This document shows positions 9,113 through 19,122 of a stretch of 29,045 nucleotides of DNA, piece after piece (the stretch's first letter is position 1; each line of letters begins with the position of its first letter). The position numbers were made by a program, and so were the translations under genes. The stretch comes from Priapulus caudatus (taxonomy: Eukaryota; Priapulida; Priapulimorpha; Priapulimorphida; Priapulidae), in the NCBI RefSeq assembly GCF_000485595.1, contig NW_014578724.1, positions 1-29,045 on the forward strand, read 5' to 3'. Under the pieces are notes generated by a model. The model was not told the DNA's origin. It ran no database searches and saw only the letters and a list, made by a program, of their open reading frames with translations.

Positions 9113-9890
9113 GCTTCTTGTATCTTGTATATTGTATATTGACTATTATTGTATCTTGTATCTTCGGTCTCTCTCTTGTCACGTCTGATTCAACTCTGTC
9201 ACGTTACAATGGCCGCCCTCTTTCCAATTATCTCTGAACTAATCTAAATGGGATATATTTGTGATATTTAATTATAGTGTTGAAAATGTACTTCCCGTTG
9301 TGCAAGGTATTTCTTAGAGGCTGACTTTGCTAGTGGTCAAATTCTGGAGTTTTCTCAGAAAATCACTTGAAAGAAAACACAGTAGCCTTAGTCCCAACGA
9401 ATGACGTGGCCTGCATGGTGACACCGTCACACGGTAGCGCCCTCTATACTCACAAGCAGCAGAAACCACGCAGGCGATATAGAATGCTCACCCAACGTCT
9501 GGCAGCGTTCAAATCCGAGTTTAGAGAAGACATTCCGGTAGAACATTCGGCAACTTTGGCAGACCAGCTTTTTGTAGTGGAAGGTTGTTGGCGCGGGTGG
9601 TTGGCTGTGATGCGAGCGCAGAAAAACGAGCCCGTTTTATTATTATTACAAAATTAGGTAGTAAAACAAGATTCCTGTTTTTAGCACCGAGCATTGAATT
9701 TGTGTCAATTTAGCTGTCCATCCAGTTTTAACTGCAACGATATGAACATGAAATGGAAGAAAAATGGAGAAAAATCTAAACCTACTACCACGAGGGTAAC
9801 ACATATCAAATTCACACTTCAACAGACTTCGTTGAGCCTGCCGAGGGTTCTAAGAATGAACCAAATATCACAATTAAGTTTCCGAAGTAC
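8900..9890. repeat. Long dispersed repeat, copy 1 (partner 27017-27990)
   Basis: The segment from the acidic coding region through TGTATCTTGTATATTG, CTTGTCACGT motifs, CCGTCACACGGTAGCGCCCT and AACAGACTTCGTTGAGCC recurs in the same order at 27017-27990. In the second copy the shared sequence ends at CACAATTAA (about 27989) and joins another piece of the family. A plus-strand frame here (9367-9657, with RRRYRMLTQRLAAF) is broken in the other copy and is not called a gene. Confidence 0.8.
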
Positions 9891-10018
9891 TCTCCTCTTT
9901 GATACACACATCTCGCTGCGCACGCGACGCCCCGTGGCGCCATCTAACTTACGATCAGCCTCCGGAAACATTTTCCTGATCTTCGAGGGCGGCGGAAGAA
10001 GGCTTTCACATAGCCTTA

Positions 10019-10048
10019 TCGACTCCATGTCTGTTGACATGGAGTCGA
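10019..10048. other. Perfect 13-bp hairpin
   Basis: Arms TCGACTCCATGTC and GACATGGAGTCGA are separated by the loop TGTT. Both arms contain the SalI-like GTCGAC/TCGAC edge. No terminator-like T tract follows. Its role is unknown. Confidence 0.6.
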
Positions 10049-10187
10049 CCTCATGTGCGGCGTGCCCTGTCTTGATAATAATTTTGCTGATGTACTTTTG
10101 AGTTATTGTAGCTGCAGCAGCGTGCAAAATTAACGCTAGTCCGGAGTCAATTATTCCCCGATTTACTGTTACATTAAGGTTACTCTC

Positions 10188-10222
10188 CAAATCACAACCA
10201 CATTCACAATCACAATCACAAG
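10188..10222. repeat. Short CACAAT/CACAAC repeat
   Basis: Tandem ATCACAACCACATTCACAATCACAATCACAA sits just beyond the stop codon of the minus-strand ORF at 10216-10548. Confidence 0.7.
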
Positions 10223-10548
10223 CTCATTTTGCGCAAGCGACGCAATTGTGCCATGTTCTCGAGATGTTTCAGCATTCTCTGTTTAAACTGTTTCGGATTA
10301 CGAACACCTTGCACGGGTTTAAAATCCTCAAACCCTTTAAAAACCCTTCCTTTTTCAAAGTTAAATAGTGTCAAGGGTTGCAATGTTTGTACCATTCTTC
10401 TTAAATCTAAACTTCTATCAACTTTGCCATGCCTTCTTGTGTGAGTTCTTCTGTGCGCTATTTTTTCTGAAAACACGGAAGACACGGTCTTTCTGACACC
10501 TATCATCTGACTGTGCCTGTTCACTGTGTTTTGGGTCAACTCGGGCAA
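10216..10548 (-). CDS. Unrecognised basic ORF, 110 aa
   Basis: An ATG-initiated frame of 110 codons lies outside the tandem repeat array. It is rich in Arg, Lys and His (HRRTHTRRHGKVDRSLDLRR near residues 32-51) and ends in a Leu/Arg-rich stretch (MLKHLENMAQLRRLRKMSL), which could form an amphipathic helix. There is no signal peptide, membrane segment or known motif. Nearby sequence shows no obvious splice partners. It may be a small host gene, the last exon of one, or a transposon remnant. Confidence 0.3.
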   Translation of the reverse strand: MPELTQNTVNRHSQMIGVRKTVSSVFSEKIAHRRTHTRRHGKVDRSLDLRRMVQTLQPLTLFNFEKGRVFKGFEDFKPVQGVRNPKQFKQRMLKHLENMAQLRRLRKMSL

Positions 10549-10889
10549 AAAGTAATATCTACGCGATACCTAGCATGGACTAAAATTGAGGAGCCCTCGG
10601 ATTGCGTGGTACAGATGTGGTTTAATTATTGATAAGGAATACCCGCGACTTATTTTCAGATCTAGTTGTCCTGTCGGGCAACAGAAGCAATTTTTACTTG
10701 TCCAAAACTTTCTTGTGCAATCTATAAGCGTTAATGTCCTCTTTTGGTTCAGTGCATATCATATTATCAGGAGTGCTATAAGTATACTATTATAAAATGG
10801 GAACAAGTCGCATACCTAGTGAAATGCATGGTCTGTGTGCATTCTTTGTACTTTACGTTTATTCTGGCAATAGTTTGGAAGAGACACAC

Positions 10890-11047
10890 GGAAGAAGAAA
10901 AAAGAGAGAAAGAGAGCAAAAGAAAGGGAGAGTGCGAGACAGAAAAATAGAGATAGCAGGGGAGGGGAGAGAGAGAGAGAGAGAGGGGGGAGGGGGAAGA
11001 GAGAGGGGGCAGAGGGGAAAGAGAGTGGGAGAGGGAGAGAGAGAGAT
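10890..11047. repeat. GA-rich tract
   Basis: Irregular purine tract of GAGA and GGGA blocks, about 600 bp upstream of a TATA promoter. The minus-copy loci at 23.0 and 23.5 kb also carry CT/GA microsatellites near their first exons. The Ser/Pro/Leu and Arg/Glu ORFs through it are repeat artefacts. Confidence 0.85.
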
Positions 11048-11308
11048 GTGCGACCCACGTGCCAACGCACGCAAGAGTCAATGTAATTGTATTTCCTGTA
11101 TGCACTTGACGTAAATATGTAGTTTGGTCGAAACAGAATTAAAACACGATAGCGCACGCCCCCGTCAATTACATGTTATTGGGGACAATTACACACAATG
11201 TAGGCTTATAAAATTATGGTTTACCATGGAGACGGAGAAATTTCTATGTCAACGCGTGTCGAAGCATACGCTCGAACGAGATGTCGTCGGAAACACGCGA
11301 AGAGTGAT

Positions 11309-11600
11309 CACGTGAACGTCACGTGCCGGTCCACTTTCGGGTGTAGGGGAGAGGTATAGAGATGACGACACCACGCTTTTGAGCCAATAACAGAATATGA
11401 GTCTAAAAAACTTGATGCAGTCATTTCTGTGCATTTCATACCATAATTTCAATTGCTGCCTTCAATTTAAGTGATCTCTAGAGGTCAAACAACTGCTGTA
11501 TGCCCAAATTCCCTCGCTGATAGTGTACCTCACCCCCTTTAACACATTTCTTGGTCCTCCACCGATAGTATATATTCGGCTGCGCGCGCGCAAAAGTCGC
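11309..11600 (+). promoter_or_regulatory. TATA promoter with paired E-boxes upstream
   Basis: TATATATT at 11569-11576 is followed by CGGCTGCGCGCGCGC. An almost identical TATA-CGGC(A)-GCGCGCGCGC block precedes the minus-strand first exon at 23691. Two CACGTG palindromes at 11309-11314 and 11320-11325 are 11 bp apart, about one helical turn. The start codon is 100 bp downstream of the TATA box. The 5' leader contains AAGATATAAGATATAGA repeats. Confidence 0.6.
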
Positions 11601-11675
11601 CGCTCGTATACAATCGATATAAGAATAGAAGATATAAGATATAGACTAGAAGATATAAGATATAGAATAGAAGAT

Positions 11676-12219
11676 ATGGCAAACTTCGAAGAATACGGTG
11701 ATGGGTAAGTTTACCTTTACATCTGAACTATCTAATAGTTATATCGTTAGACAGATTTGTGAAAGCACGAGTATACATACTTTATAAAGCCTGTAAGCGT
11801 GAGGGTTTTAGGTAGCATTAAGGTAGGAGCACATTTATATGGGACGTGTTCCCCTACGTTAACCCAATAAATATCCACCCTACTTGCACAATTAACTCCC
11901 ACAACATACTAATATTCGTATTAGACTTATGATAGACTTGCCTATTAAAAATGGTTACATAATAATTCCACTGTGACCGTATGCCTACTGTAAAGTTTCA
12001 TTCCCCAAAGCTGAAGACTGTAGCAGCACTGAGAGTAGGTTAATATCACACCAAAAAGTAAATGTGCCTAATATTAGTAGCTCATATTTCGTTATGAAAC
12101 CGATAATATAATGGTTTGTATTTATATTTCAGACCTATAGTCGTCAGGTATCCTATGGCCACCAGCTTCGCCGAGCGGGGAGTACGTCTTGGTTTCCCTG
12201 AACTTCCCAATCGTGCACT
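11676..12219 (+). CDS. First two exons of an unrecognised spliced gene
   Basis: Exon 1 coding part (11676-11704) reads MANFEEYGDG and ends GATGG|GTAAGT. The intron runs 11705-12132 and ends TTTATATTTCAG. Exon 2 (12133-12219, 87 nt = 1 + 84 + 2) reads PIVVRYPMATSFAERGVRLG, then FPELPNRA, and ends at CT|GTAAGTATT. Both borders are strong and the frame stays open across the join. Exon 1 resembles the minus-strand first exons at 23132-23163 and 23660-23691 in start, length and phase. Later exons were not identified, so the gene may end beyond the window or be truncated. No family is recognised. Confidence 0.6.
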
Positions 12220-12416
12220 GTAAGTATTCATTTACTATGCATGAGTGAGCGAGTGATTGATAGGGAGTGATGTGATTCATGCAGGTCAATTAGTGACCAT
12301 AACAATTCATTTTATTCATAACGTGACTATTCACTGTTCATACCTACGCGCTGTTTTATACTTGTATACGCTATGCACCCACCTCCCATTTTTCGTGTCT
12401 ATCAGCTGTTATTGTC

Positions 12417-12880
12417 ACAAATTAGAGCAACTAGCTAGCACTATTCAAGAAGATGTTCCGGAAGGAATGCTTCTGTTCGCAACATGTCAAGGCTTAGTGT
12501 AGAAGTTATGGGAAACAAGGAAGAGTTGAAAATGGGCGAGATATAAAAAATGAGTACGTGAAAAGGCTACTGTGGAAAGGGCTGAACGATATGCCAGACA
12601 CGATGCAGTACGCGAAAATGATGGAACCAGAATAATTAGGCATTGGAAATATGATATGTTCGACTTTCATGAAAAAAAACATCCAAAATATTTCATTTAT
12701 GGTACCGCGCTTGCTTGCAAACGTTGCTGGAGCAACATCTCAGCGAATGATGCATAATTTGATATGGGAAAGAACTGTAAACGTAACCGAAGAGAAGCAA
12801 AGAAACATGCCAAAAGATTTACACTGTGAACATCTAAACAAAGAGTATAAAGATAACAGTAGGGATGCCGGGGCCAGTTA
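12417..12880 (+). pseudogene. DUF6589-like transposon-derived pseudogene, truncated by gap
   Basis: Two overlapping plus-strand frames give one protein with a frameshift near 12700. The first is RHWKYDMFDFHEKKHPKYF; the second continues LLANVAGATSQRMMHNLIWE, VNVTEEKQRNMPKDLHCEHL and NKEYKD. The LLWxRxVN…N(I/M)P.DLH.EHLN pattern is, from memory, that of the large DUF6589 family common in marine invertebrates. Upstream, LEQLASTIQEDVPEG may be more of it, separated by stops. It runs into the N gap and does not resume after it. The family call would need a database search. Confidence 0.5.
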
Positions 12881-12905
12881 NNNNNNNNNNNNNNNNNNNN
12901 NNNNN
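12881..12905. other. Assembly gap, 25 N
   Basis: Unknown bases inside the DUF6589-like pseudogene. The sequence after the gap shows no continuation of that frame, so the true gap size may be larger. Confidence 1.
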
Positions 12906-13339
12906 GGTGGGGCTTTGTAATGTAAAATATTGTGACTTTGTCCGCTGGAAACCGTTTAACAAAACAACATTGAAAAAAATCAAAACCAACAAGCGCAATG
13001 AATAATATTTATTTATACATTATATATGCATGTGTACGATGTCTGTGTGAGAAAGAGAGAGAGATGCTTACCAGACCTACTGGCAGCTTTTGCAGTAGTA
13101 GCATGGCGTAAATATTTTTTCAGACTCTTTCTCCAAATATAAGTAGCAAGCTACTTATGGCTTTGTACCTTATATAGTGTGTAATAGGCCTACCTTTTGA
13201 TGAAATGCTGACTACAAAAGTCGACTGTGTTCTTTTGGATTCCACAATTTAATCGCTATCTCTGCCGCTGTCATTCTCTACATGTCGAATAGCCCAAATC
13301 TGCTTCTCTGGGCGTTCTCTGTCGCAGACGGTATCCTGT
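12906..13339. other. No gene seen
   Basis: AT-rich sequence with a short GA stretch at 13050-13064. The minus strand offers a CTG|GTAAGC donor near 13073 after a short ATG frame, but this is too weak to call. Confidence 0.5.
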
Positions 13340-14836
13340 AAAATTTAACATTGACCGCTCACTAATCTGTTTTGGACACCGCCGGGCACAACAGAAGATG
13401 GTATTCTTATAATCTATTTGAGTGAACTGAAGCGTATTTGTAAATCTATTGTTAAGCTGTTAGGGCACACAGCAGAAATGATATTTTGGCCTACGCTTTA
13501 CAGCGCTTACGCACACCGATGGATTCTGGGATAGTCCAAACCTGGCAACCCACCACGTTGTAAACAGGTCTATAGCCCCTCGCTCCACCACAGGCCTGTG
13601 TCAGAGCGATGGCTATAGTTACAGAGGTAGGTAGGTACACGATTGATTCAACGTGACGATACGGGTTAAAACGCTAGCACAGTAGCTTAAATACACGATA
13701 GTGATGGGAATCGGCTGAAATTTCATAATCGATTATCGGTTTCCCTTAACCGATCGATAATCGATTATTAATCGGATAATCGCGTTAATAATAGCATTAA
13801 TTTAATTTAATCTTACTTTGTATATACCAATTATACATAGCATTCAATATTATCATGTTTATATGATCAAATGTATTAACTCTGTGAAGGTTGCTGTATG
13901 TATATCAATGTCTGTTCCGTATACAGTATTTAAAGTCAGTTTTAACAAAGAAATGCGTTTAATATGCCTTTATTAAGAACATTTAAAAGTTTTAAACAAA
14001 CATGATGCATAGACTTGTTCTTTATTTATAGCTAAAGTAAGTGTTTGCTGTCTAAGTCAGTGTAGGCTGTGTAAGCGCGAGTTAATGTCCTGCCAATGGA
14101 TTATCCTCTCCAACACAAGTAACAAAACAATACGGAGAGTAGATTCTCATCTGACGGATAACATCTGTGGGACAGTGTCAAACCAAAACAAAGAACACTG
14201 TCCAATTTGGCTTCCTGTCTATAAAGTAACTAGTAACCGCTCTGCAATCAGACAGGACCTATGTTAACAGTGATTCATGAAGGGGCTCCTCTGGACTGAC
14301 ACACTGATGCACTTCTACTTCGTACATACATGTTCATGTTGCGATTTAGTAATTTTTTTTTTGTTTTTCCTTACCGGTAGTCGTCGTTGTATGGTATTTT
14401 TGATAATCGATTATTTGTTTCATAACATTATCGAATTTGATACTTACAACCGAAGCATTTCGATTAAATCGATCATCGGGGACATCACTAATTGGAACTG
14501 CTCACTAATCTGTATTGCATCACCCTGGGTGCCGCACAACAAGAAGATGCGTATTCTATATAATCTATTTGACGTGAACTGAAGCGTATTGTAAAATCTA
14601 TTGTTAACGTGTAGGCACACAAGCAGAAATGATATTTTGGCCTTACGTTTAGCAAGCGCTTACGCCACACCGTATGGATTCTGGGATAGTCCAAACCTGG
14701 CAACCCACCACGTGTAGTGACAGGTCTCATAGCCCTGCGCCTACCGCACTAGCGCTGTGTCAGAGCGCATGGTATAGTTACAGAGCTAGGTAGCTGTACA
14801 CGATTGATTCAACGTGACGATACGGGTTAAAGCGCT
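13340..14836. repeat. About 340-bp direct repeat flanking a small transposon
   Basis: 13346-13683 and 14494-14836 match in order (GCTCACTAATCTGT … CAGAAATGATATTTTGGCC … GGGTTAAA.CGCTAGCACAGT), with scattered indels. Between them lies the TAGTGATG element. The arrangement resembles an LTR pair, but the repeats lack TG…CA ends and the interior has no retroelement coding. Duplication around a transposon is more likely. Confidence 0.65.
13699..14490. mobile_element. TAGTGATG…CATCACTA non-autonomous element
   Basis: The perfect 8-bp terminal inverted repeat TAGTGATG/CATCACTA is followed on both sides by AATCG/ATCGAT-rich sequence. The left 40 bp resemble the nested element at 6434. The interior is AT-rich without a transposase. 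No 8-bp target duplication is evident (left ATACACGA, right ATTGGAAC). Confidence 0.5.
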
Positions 14837-14845
14837 AGCACAGTC

Positions 14846-15378
14846 AGGGTTCTCCCCAGGATGAAATATTCAACATGGCGGAAGGGGAGGAGGGGTAGGG
14901 GGAGGGGGGGGGTGGGAAGGGAAAACTTAGGGGCGAGGGCGAGAGGGGGAAAACAGAGGGGGGGTCCGGAAAGGAGCCTGGCGTGTATTTTAGAACGTCG
15001 ACTATTATGCGTAAATCAGCCAACACACGCATAGACGGTATATTGGGGTTCTTGTTATTAAGATATGAAGATACGAAGTCGGTAGTACAAGTTAGTGACA
15101 GACTTAACTTGGTTACTGCTGCAGTAGCAGTGCATGCGTATACGGTTAAAAAATACACGCAGTCGGGACGTGTCCTTGTCGAACGGGCAAATTCTTGCAC
15201 GATCGATTCCCTCCTGGCAAACTTTTATGTGTGGTGGATTTAAACGGGGCGGACGGTAAATTTAAACGGGGGGGAGGTACATCTGTAAAACGAGAAGCGC
15301 GCACACAATTCAACACGGGTGGGAGAGTTTTTTCAAACGGAGCGCGCACGCCCGTATTGCGCAACGTAAGGGAGAACC
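14846..15378. mobile_element. Possible hAT-like remnant
   Basis: It starts CAGGGTTCTCCCC, and an inverted GGGAGAACCC occurs at about 15369-15378. The start resembles the end of the clearer element at 23905 (CAGGGTTCTCC), and both contain ATGGCGG near a terminus. The right end lacks the expected CCCTG and no target duplication is visible. A G-rich tract (14878-14970) lies inside. Confidence 0.3.
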
Positions 15379-15796
15379 CGACAAGTTAGCTTTAAATACA
15401 ACGACGTAAATATAATATCGACAACAGCTATCACACACTTCCCTACGAGTGAACGTGAAGTTCAAACGCTTGCCGTGCGCGGTGCGGTGGGACCGCGTTT
15501 CGCTATAGCATACAATTAATGATACCAAACACAGGATTAAGAGGTTACAAGTCGAGCCTATATCTTTTCTTTTTCGGGAACCTGAGATGGAATCACTTCA
15601 GTGGCCGGTTTGTGCGTGCGCTTTTCAAGAAGCACTTAGAACTTCCAACTGGGTTTATTCTAAACACCGAACCCTTCTCGCTATTTCCTGGGACTTCAGC
15701 TATAGTATCACAATCACTCTGTATTAAAACTATTAATAATAACCTCGGTACAAAATTTCGAAGTGACGAGCGGTGATTTCCTGACATATTTCGAGC
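15379..15796. other. No gene seen
   Basis: Short overlapping frames on both strands, none with a domain, clear splice sites or repeat partners in the window. Confidence 0.5.
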
Positions 15797-15990
15797 CGCC
15801 ATTTTGTATGGACATTGACAGTACAGCATTCCCAATAGCGCATAGCATTCGGCTAACTATCAGTCTATGCACTGTCAATGACTGAAAGAGGGCATAACCA
15901 ATGATACATTCGATCTCGGAGTCGAAAGTTAGCCGAACACATTTATGCGCATTTGCGGAATACTGTACATCACAGGTCAACAAAATGGCG
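15797..15990. other. Three interleaved inverted repeats
   Basis: There are three perfect arm pairs: CGCCATTTTGT (15797-15807) with ACAAAATGGCG (15980-15990), CATTGACAGT (15813-15822) with ACTGTCAATG (15871-15880), and TTCGGCTAACT (15848-15858) with AGTTAGCCGAA (15927-15937). The second and third pairs cross each other, as in a pseudoknot. The outer pair could be the ends of a 194-bp MITE. Confidence 0.6.
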
Positions 15991-16978
15991 CCATCGAAAT
16001 AGCACCGCTACGTCACTCTCGGAAATTTATCGTAAACAGCGTATAATAGTTTAATACAGAGATCTTTGGCGATTCATGTAAGTCCCAGCGATAGCGGAGA
16101 AAGGTTTCCGTGTTTACGAATAAACCCAGTTTGGCGCAAGTTCTACCGTCTCGTGAAAACGCGTACCAGCAACCGCCCTGAGTGCATTCACCAAGTAATT
16201 TCACAATTTCAGAGAAGTTCTCCAAAAGAAAGACATATAGGCAATCGGCGTTGTAAAGTGTAACCCTATCTTGTGTTCTGGGTACATTCTAGGACATCAA
16301 GACAACAGTATTTGCTAAGCGGTTAGAATACTGATATTCAATTCTTGCCACAATTCCTTGATAGTCTGCTCAGTATCAACCATAAACCACAGGTAGTCGT
16401 AACGATAGTTAATAAGCTCAAACGAATCTATTTAAAACTCTCTGGCTTGTTTCGCCGGGAACCTGGCGGCTAATGGGCTAACTTATATTATCGAGTTATG
16501 CCGATTTTCTGAGTATGAAATTGGATCAAACAACAGACAGCCGCTCATGTCACGCCATGATACAGTGAGCGAACTAATAATCGGCAATGCGACCTGATTA
16601 TTAAACAGTGCGTAGGAACCTAACACAAGCAATTAAAGTACATATCTCGTATTTGATTAATTTTATTAGTTCTTGATAGATTGCTGATTTCCTGGTTTTA
16701 TAACAATGTGTTTAAATATTATTATATATATAATATCGACGAAGTATGATGCATTATTATAATTGCGCGCACAACCGCGGAGTATCCAAACGTATGTATG
16801 TTATTGTCGTTTCGAAGGGTTTTCCAGGCAGGGATGCCGCTTCAGAAAAGCGTGCGTATTGCAAAAATGGCGCGCGTTGGTGGATTATTGAAATTCTTCG
16901 TGTTCAGCGCTCTTGAAAATTTCACCTATGTGCCGACAGCGAACTGAGCGTATTACTCTTAATAAACAACGCTGGAAT
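15991..16978. other. No gene seen
   Basis: AT-rich sequence with only short frames. Nothing matches other parts of the window, and no RNA gene is recognised. Confidence 0.5.
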
Positions 16979-17526
16979 TAGGACTGTCATCGATGCACCC
17001 ACGCCTCATCGATAAATCGCCGATGGATTTGGGATCGATATCGATATCGAGAATAAATCCTGAAAATAGCGATCCGATTGCTTTTTTTGCTTGCCGCTAT
17101 TATTCGGACGAGTTAGTGCAGGGCCACCTGATACAGAGACAATCAAGTAACTGTTGGTGTTCTAATTGTCTCTGGCGTGCGAATCCTGCTACTCACTGAT
17201 CTCTATATAAATCCTGTCTACCGTAAAAGCCATGGTCTGCTGCTCTCGCCATCGCCGCGACGCAGGTCGTACAATCTGGTGTTGAATTTCAGGATAATAC
17301 TACTTCGCGCCATGATTGTATTTTAAAGCACAGCACGATGTATAAAATGATAGTTAATCATAACTGTAGAACAACCATACAGAGTTTCACTGTACTTATT
17401 CACGCTCATGTCTTTATTACATAAATTATTAATATATGAATCCAGATATCGAATGCGAATCCAAAATATCGAAACGAAAAAAAATCAATAATCGAATCGA
17501 ATAATTTGGATACCAAATGACAGCCC
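16979..17526. mobile_element. Candidate TIR-bounded element
   Basis: GGACTGTCAT near 16981 faces ATGACAGCCC ending at 17526 (8 of 9 core bases match in inverse). Both ends are followed inward by ATCGAT/TATCGA-rich sequence. No transposase and no target duplication are visible, so the call is tentative. Confidence 0.3.
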
Positions 17527-18696
17527 AGCATGGGGAATAACTATAGAGGGTTGCAAGGTTACTTACTTGATAACAAAACAAGGCAGAAGATGATTAGAGT
17601 GATTATTTTATTTGAGATATACGTAAATTGCTTCGGCCGCGTTTTTTTAGAGGTACAAATTTTCCAATGGATGAGAATAGTCGAGCGCTGTCATACTTAG
17701 ACGTCAGATCACACAGCCTGGTCGGAGTTAGGGAGTTACATCTATTTGATTATTGTAATCTAGATTTCGATAGTAGCGAACTATTCTGGATCCTGTCTCA
17801 CGGAATAAGACGCTCTCGTGTCATATTGCCACATTTTGCAATTACTTGTCGCAATACATTGACGAAACTGACAATTGTCGCTCAGATCGCTATCATATCC
17901 GATGTAACCGCACAGGCAGTTGCAACGCCGTTCAATAAAATAATAAATGCGAATACATCAATACGAAATCTATAGATTACAAAAGTTCTATAATGTTTTC
18001 AGATATACAGAAACATAAATATAGGACCTACTCTCTATTCAACCTAATATTATCAGCCAATACGTATTACCTACCAAATATCGACATTTACGGCAGCCAT
18101 TGCTAATCGCGGCAGCGACATGATTGACACGACTTGGCACTAATATTACTTACGAGAAGCACTATATAGAATAGGAATTAAGATATTAGAAGCTCACGAG
18201 TAATAATACATCTAAAGTACTAATTAGTGCAGACGTTGCAACAGTGTGCCAGCGAGAGCAATAAGTACATGTGCTGCCGGTACATGCAATGGTAAGGAAA
18301 CTAATCGGCTAATAATGAGAAGTAATAAGGAGATGGCCTATGTAATAGAACAATATCTTGCAAGTCCCATCTGTACAAAAACAATATCAGGATGATATGT
18401 ATTACTGCATGCGCCTGTCTGTGAGTTTGTCCGTCACTTCGCCGGACAATACATCAGTCTTTCTCAATAACAGTTTGTCATCGCCTCTTGTTATATCGTC
18501 GTACGCCTCTGACCATGTGAATGTCGTGTCAAACGATTTCGTACTGAAAGTAATTACGTCACGAATTTCTAGCACTATCAAATAGTATATTTGTGTGTTG
18601 TTTGTACAAAATAAAATGTGTAAAAATACAATTAGTGTTTCTGTTTACTTTTCATGCTTATATACTGTGTTGTGTTCTTATGTGCGTGTGACGCGG
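17527..18696. other. No confident gene
   Basis: Two plus-strand frames (17628-17975, 18358-18585) are open for 115 and 75 codons. They show no motif, and their starts and ends have no splice or promoter support. Confidence 0.45.
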
Positions 18697-18834
18697 CACG
18701 GATCGGGCCGGGGAACGTTTGCGGTTACCACCGATAGGGGGCACGGATTGGGCCGGGGAAAGTTTGCGGTTGTCACGGATAGGGGGCGCGGTTTTGTTTA
18801 CGAGAGAACAAAGGGACGGCGGCGAGGGAACTAG
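18697..18834 (+). repeat. 45-bp tandem repeat, in frame
   Basis: CACGGAT.GGGCCGGGGAA starts at 18697 and 18742. In the frame starting upstream it would encode a 15-residue repeat (RHGSGRGTFAVTTDRG, then HGLGRGKFAVVTDRG), ending in a basic tail and a stop at 18834. It lies just before an LTR-like segment, so it might be the end of a retroelement ORF. Confidence 0.5.
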
Positions 18835-18882
18835 GGAACGTAACTTAGCTTAAACTTAAACTTGGTTGCAGTGGGGCCAAAA

Positions 18883-19079
18883 TGTAAGTACTGCCGTAAA
18901 GTAAAGTTAAGTAAAGTAAACGTAAAAGTAAAGTAAAGTAAACGTAAAAGTAAAGTAAATAATTTTGCGGTAAATTAACGGCAGCCTTAGTCTTATAGTT
19001 CATGGTTCTTATGCTTCGTAGGTTGAAACGTCGTTGTATTCGTTGGCACCCTCGACAATAAAGACGAGTGTTGACAACA
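18883..19079 (+). mobile_element. LTR-like segment (197 bp)
   Basis: It begins TGTAAGTACTGCCG after GCAGTGGGGCCAAAA, and ends AATAAAGACGAGTGTTGACAACA. That gives TG…CA ends, a poly(A) signal (AATAAA) close to the 3' end and a possible primer/polypurine-like preceding motif. A GTAAAGTAAA simple repeat lies at 18895-18960. No second copy or target duplication was found, so it could be a 3' LTR of a truncated element. It ends 44 bp from the viral L fragment. Confidence 0.4.
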
Positions 19080-19122
19080 TTGCTCTACTGCTACAATTTT
19101 TCGATTACGACGTGCTAAGGCG

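Noticed and set aside
10776-11157. Several ORFs of 70-113 codons on both strands
   Set aside because: They are translations of the GA-rich tract, giving Ser/Leu/Pro or Arg/Glu/Gly runs.
13340-14836. LTR retrotransposon with 340-bp LTRs
   Set aside because: The repeats lack TG…CA ends, the interior has no retroelement motif and the interior is bounded by its own TAGTGATG inverted ends.
18881-18884. A 12-nt micro-exon between TTGCAG and GTAAGT at about 18871-18882
   Set aside because: The phase would fit, but the context fits an LTR start (TGTAAGT) better and no neighbouring exon was found.
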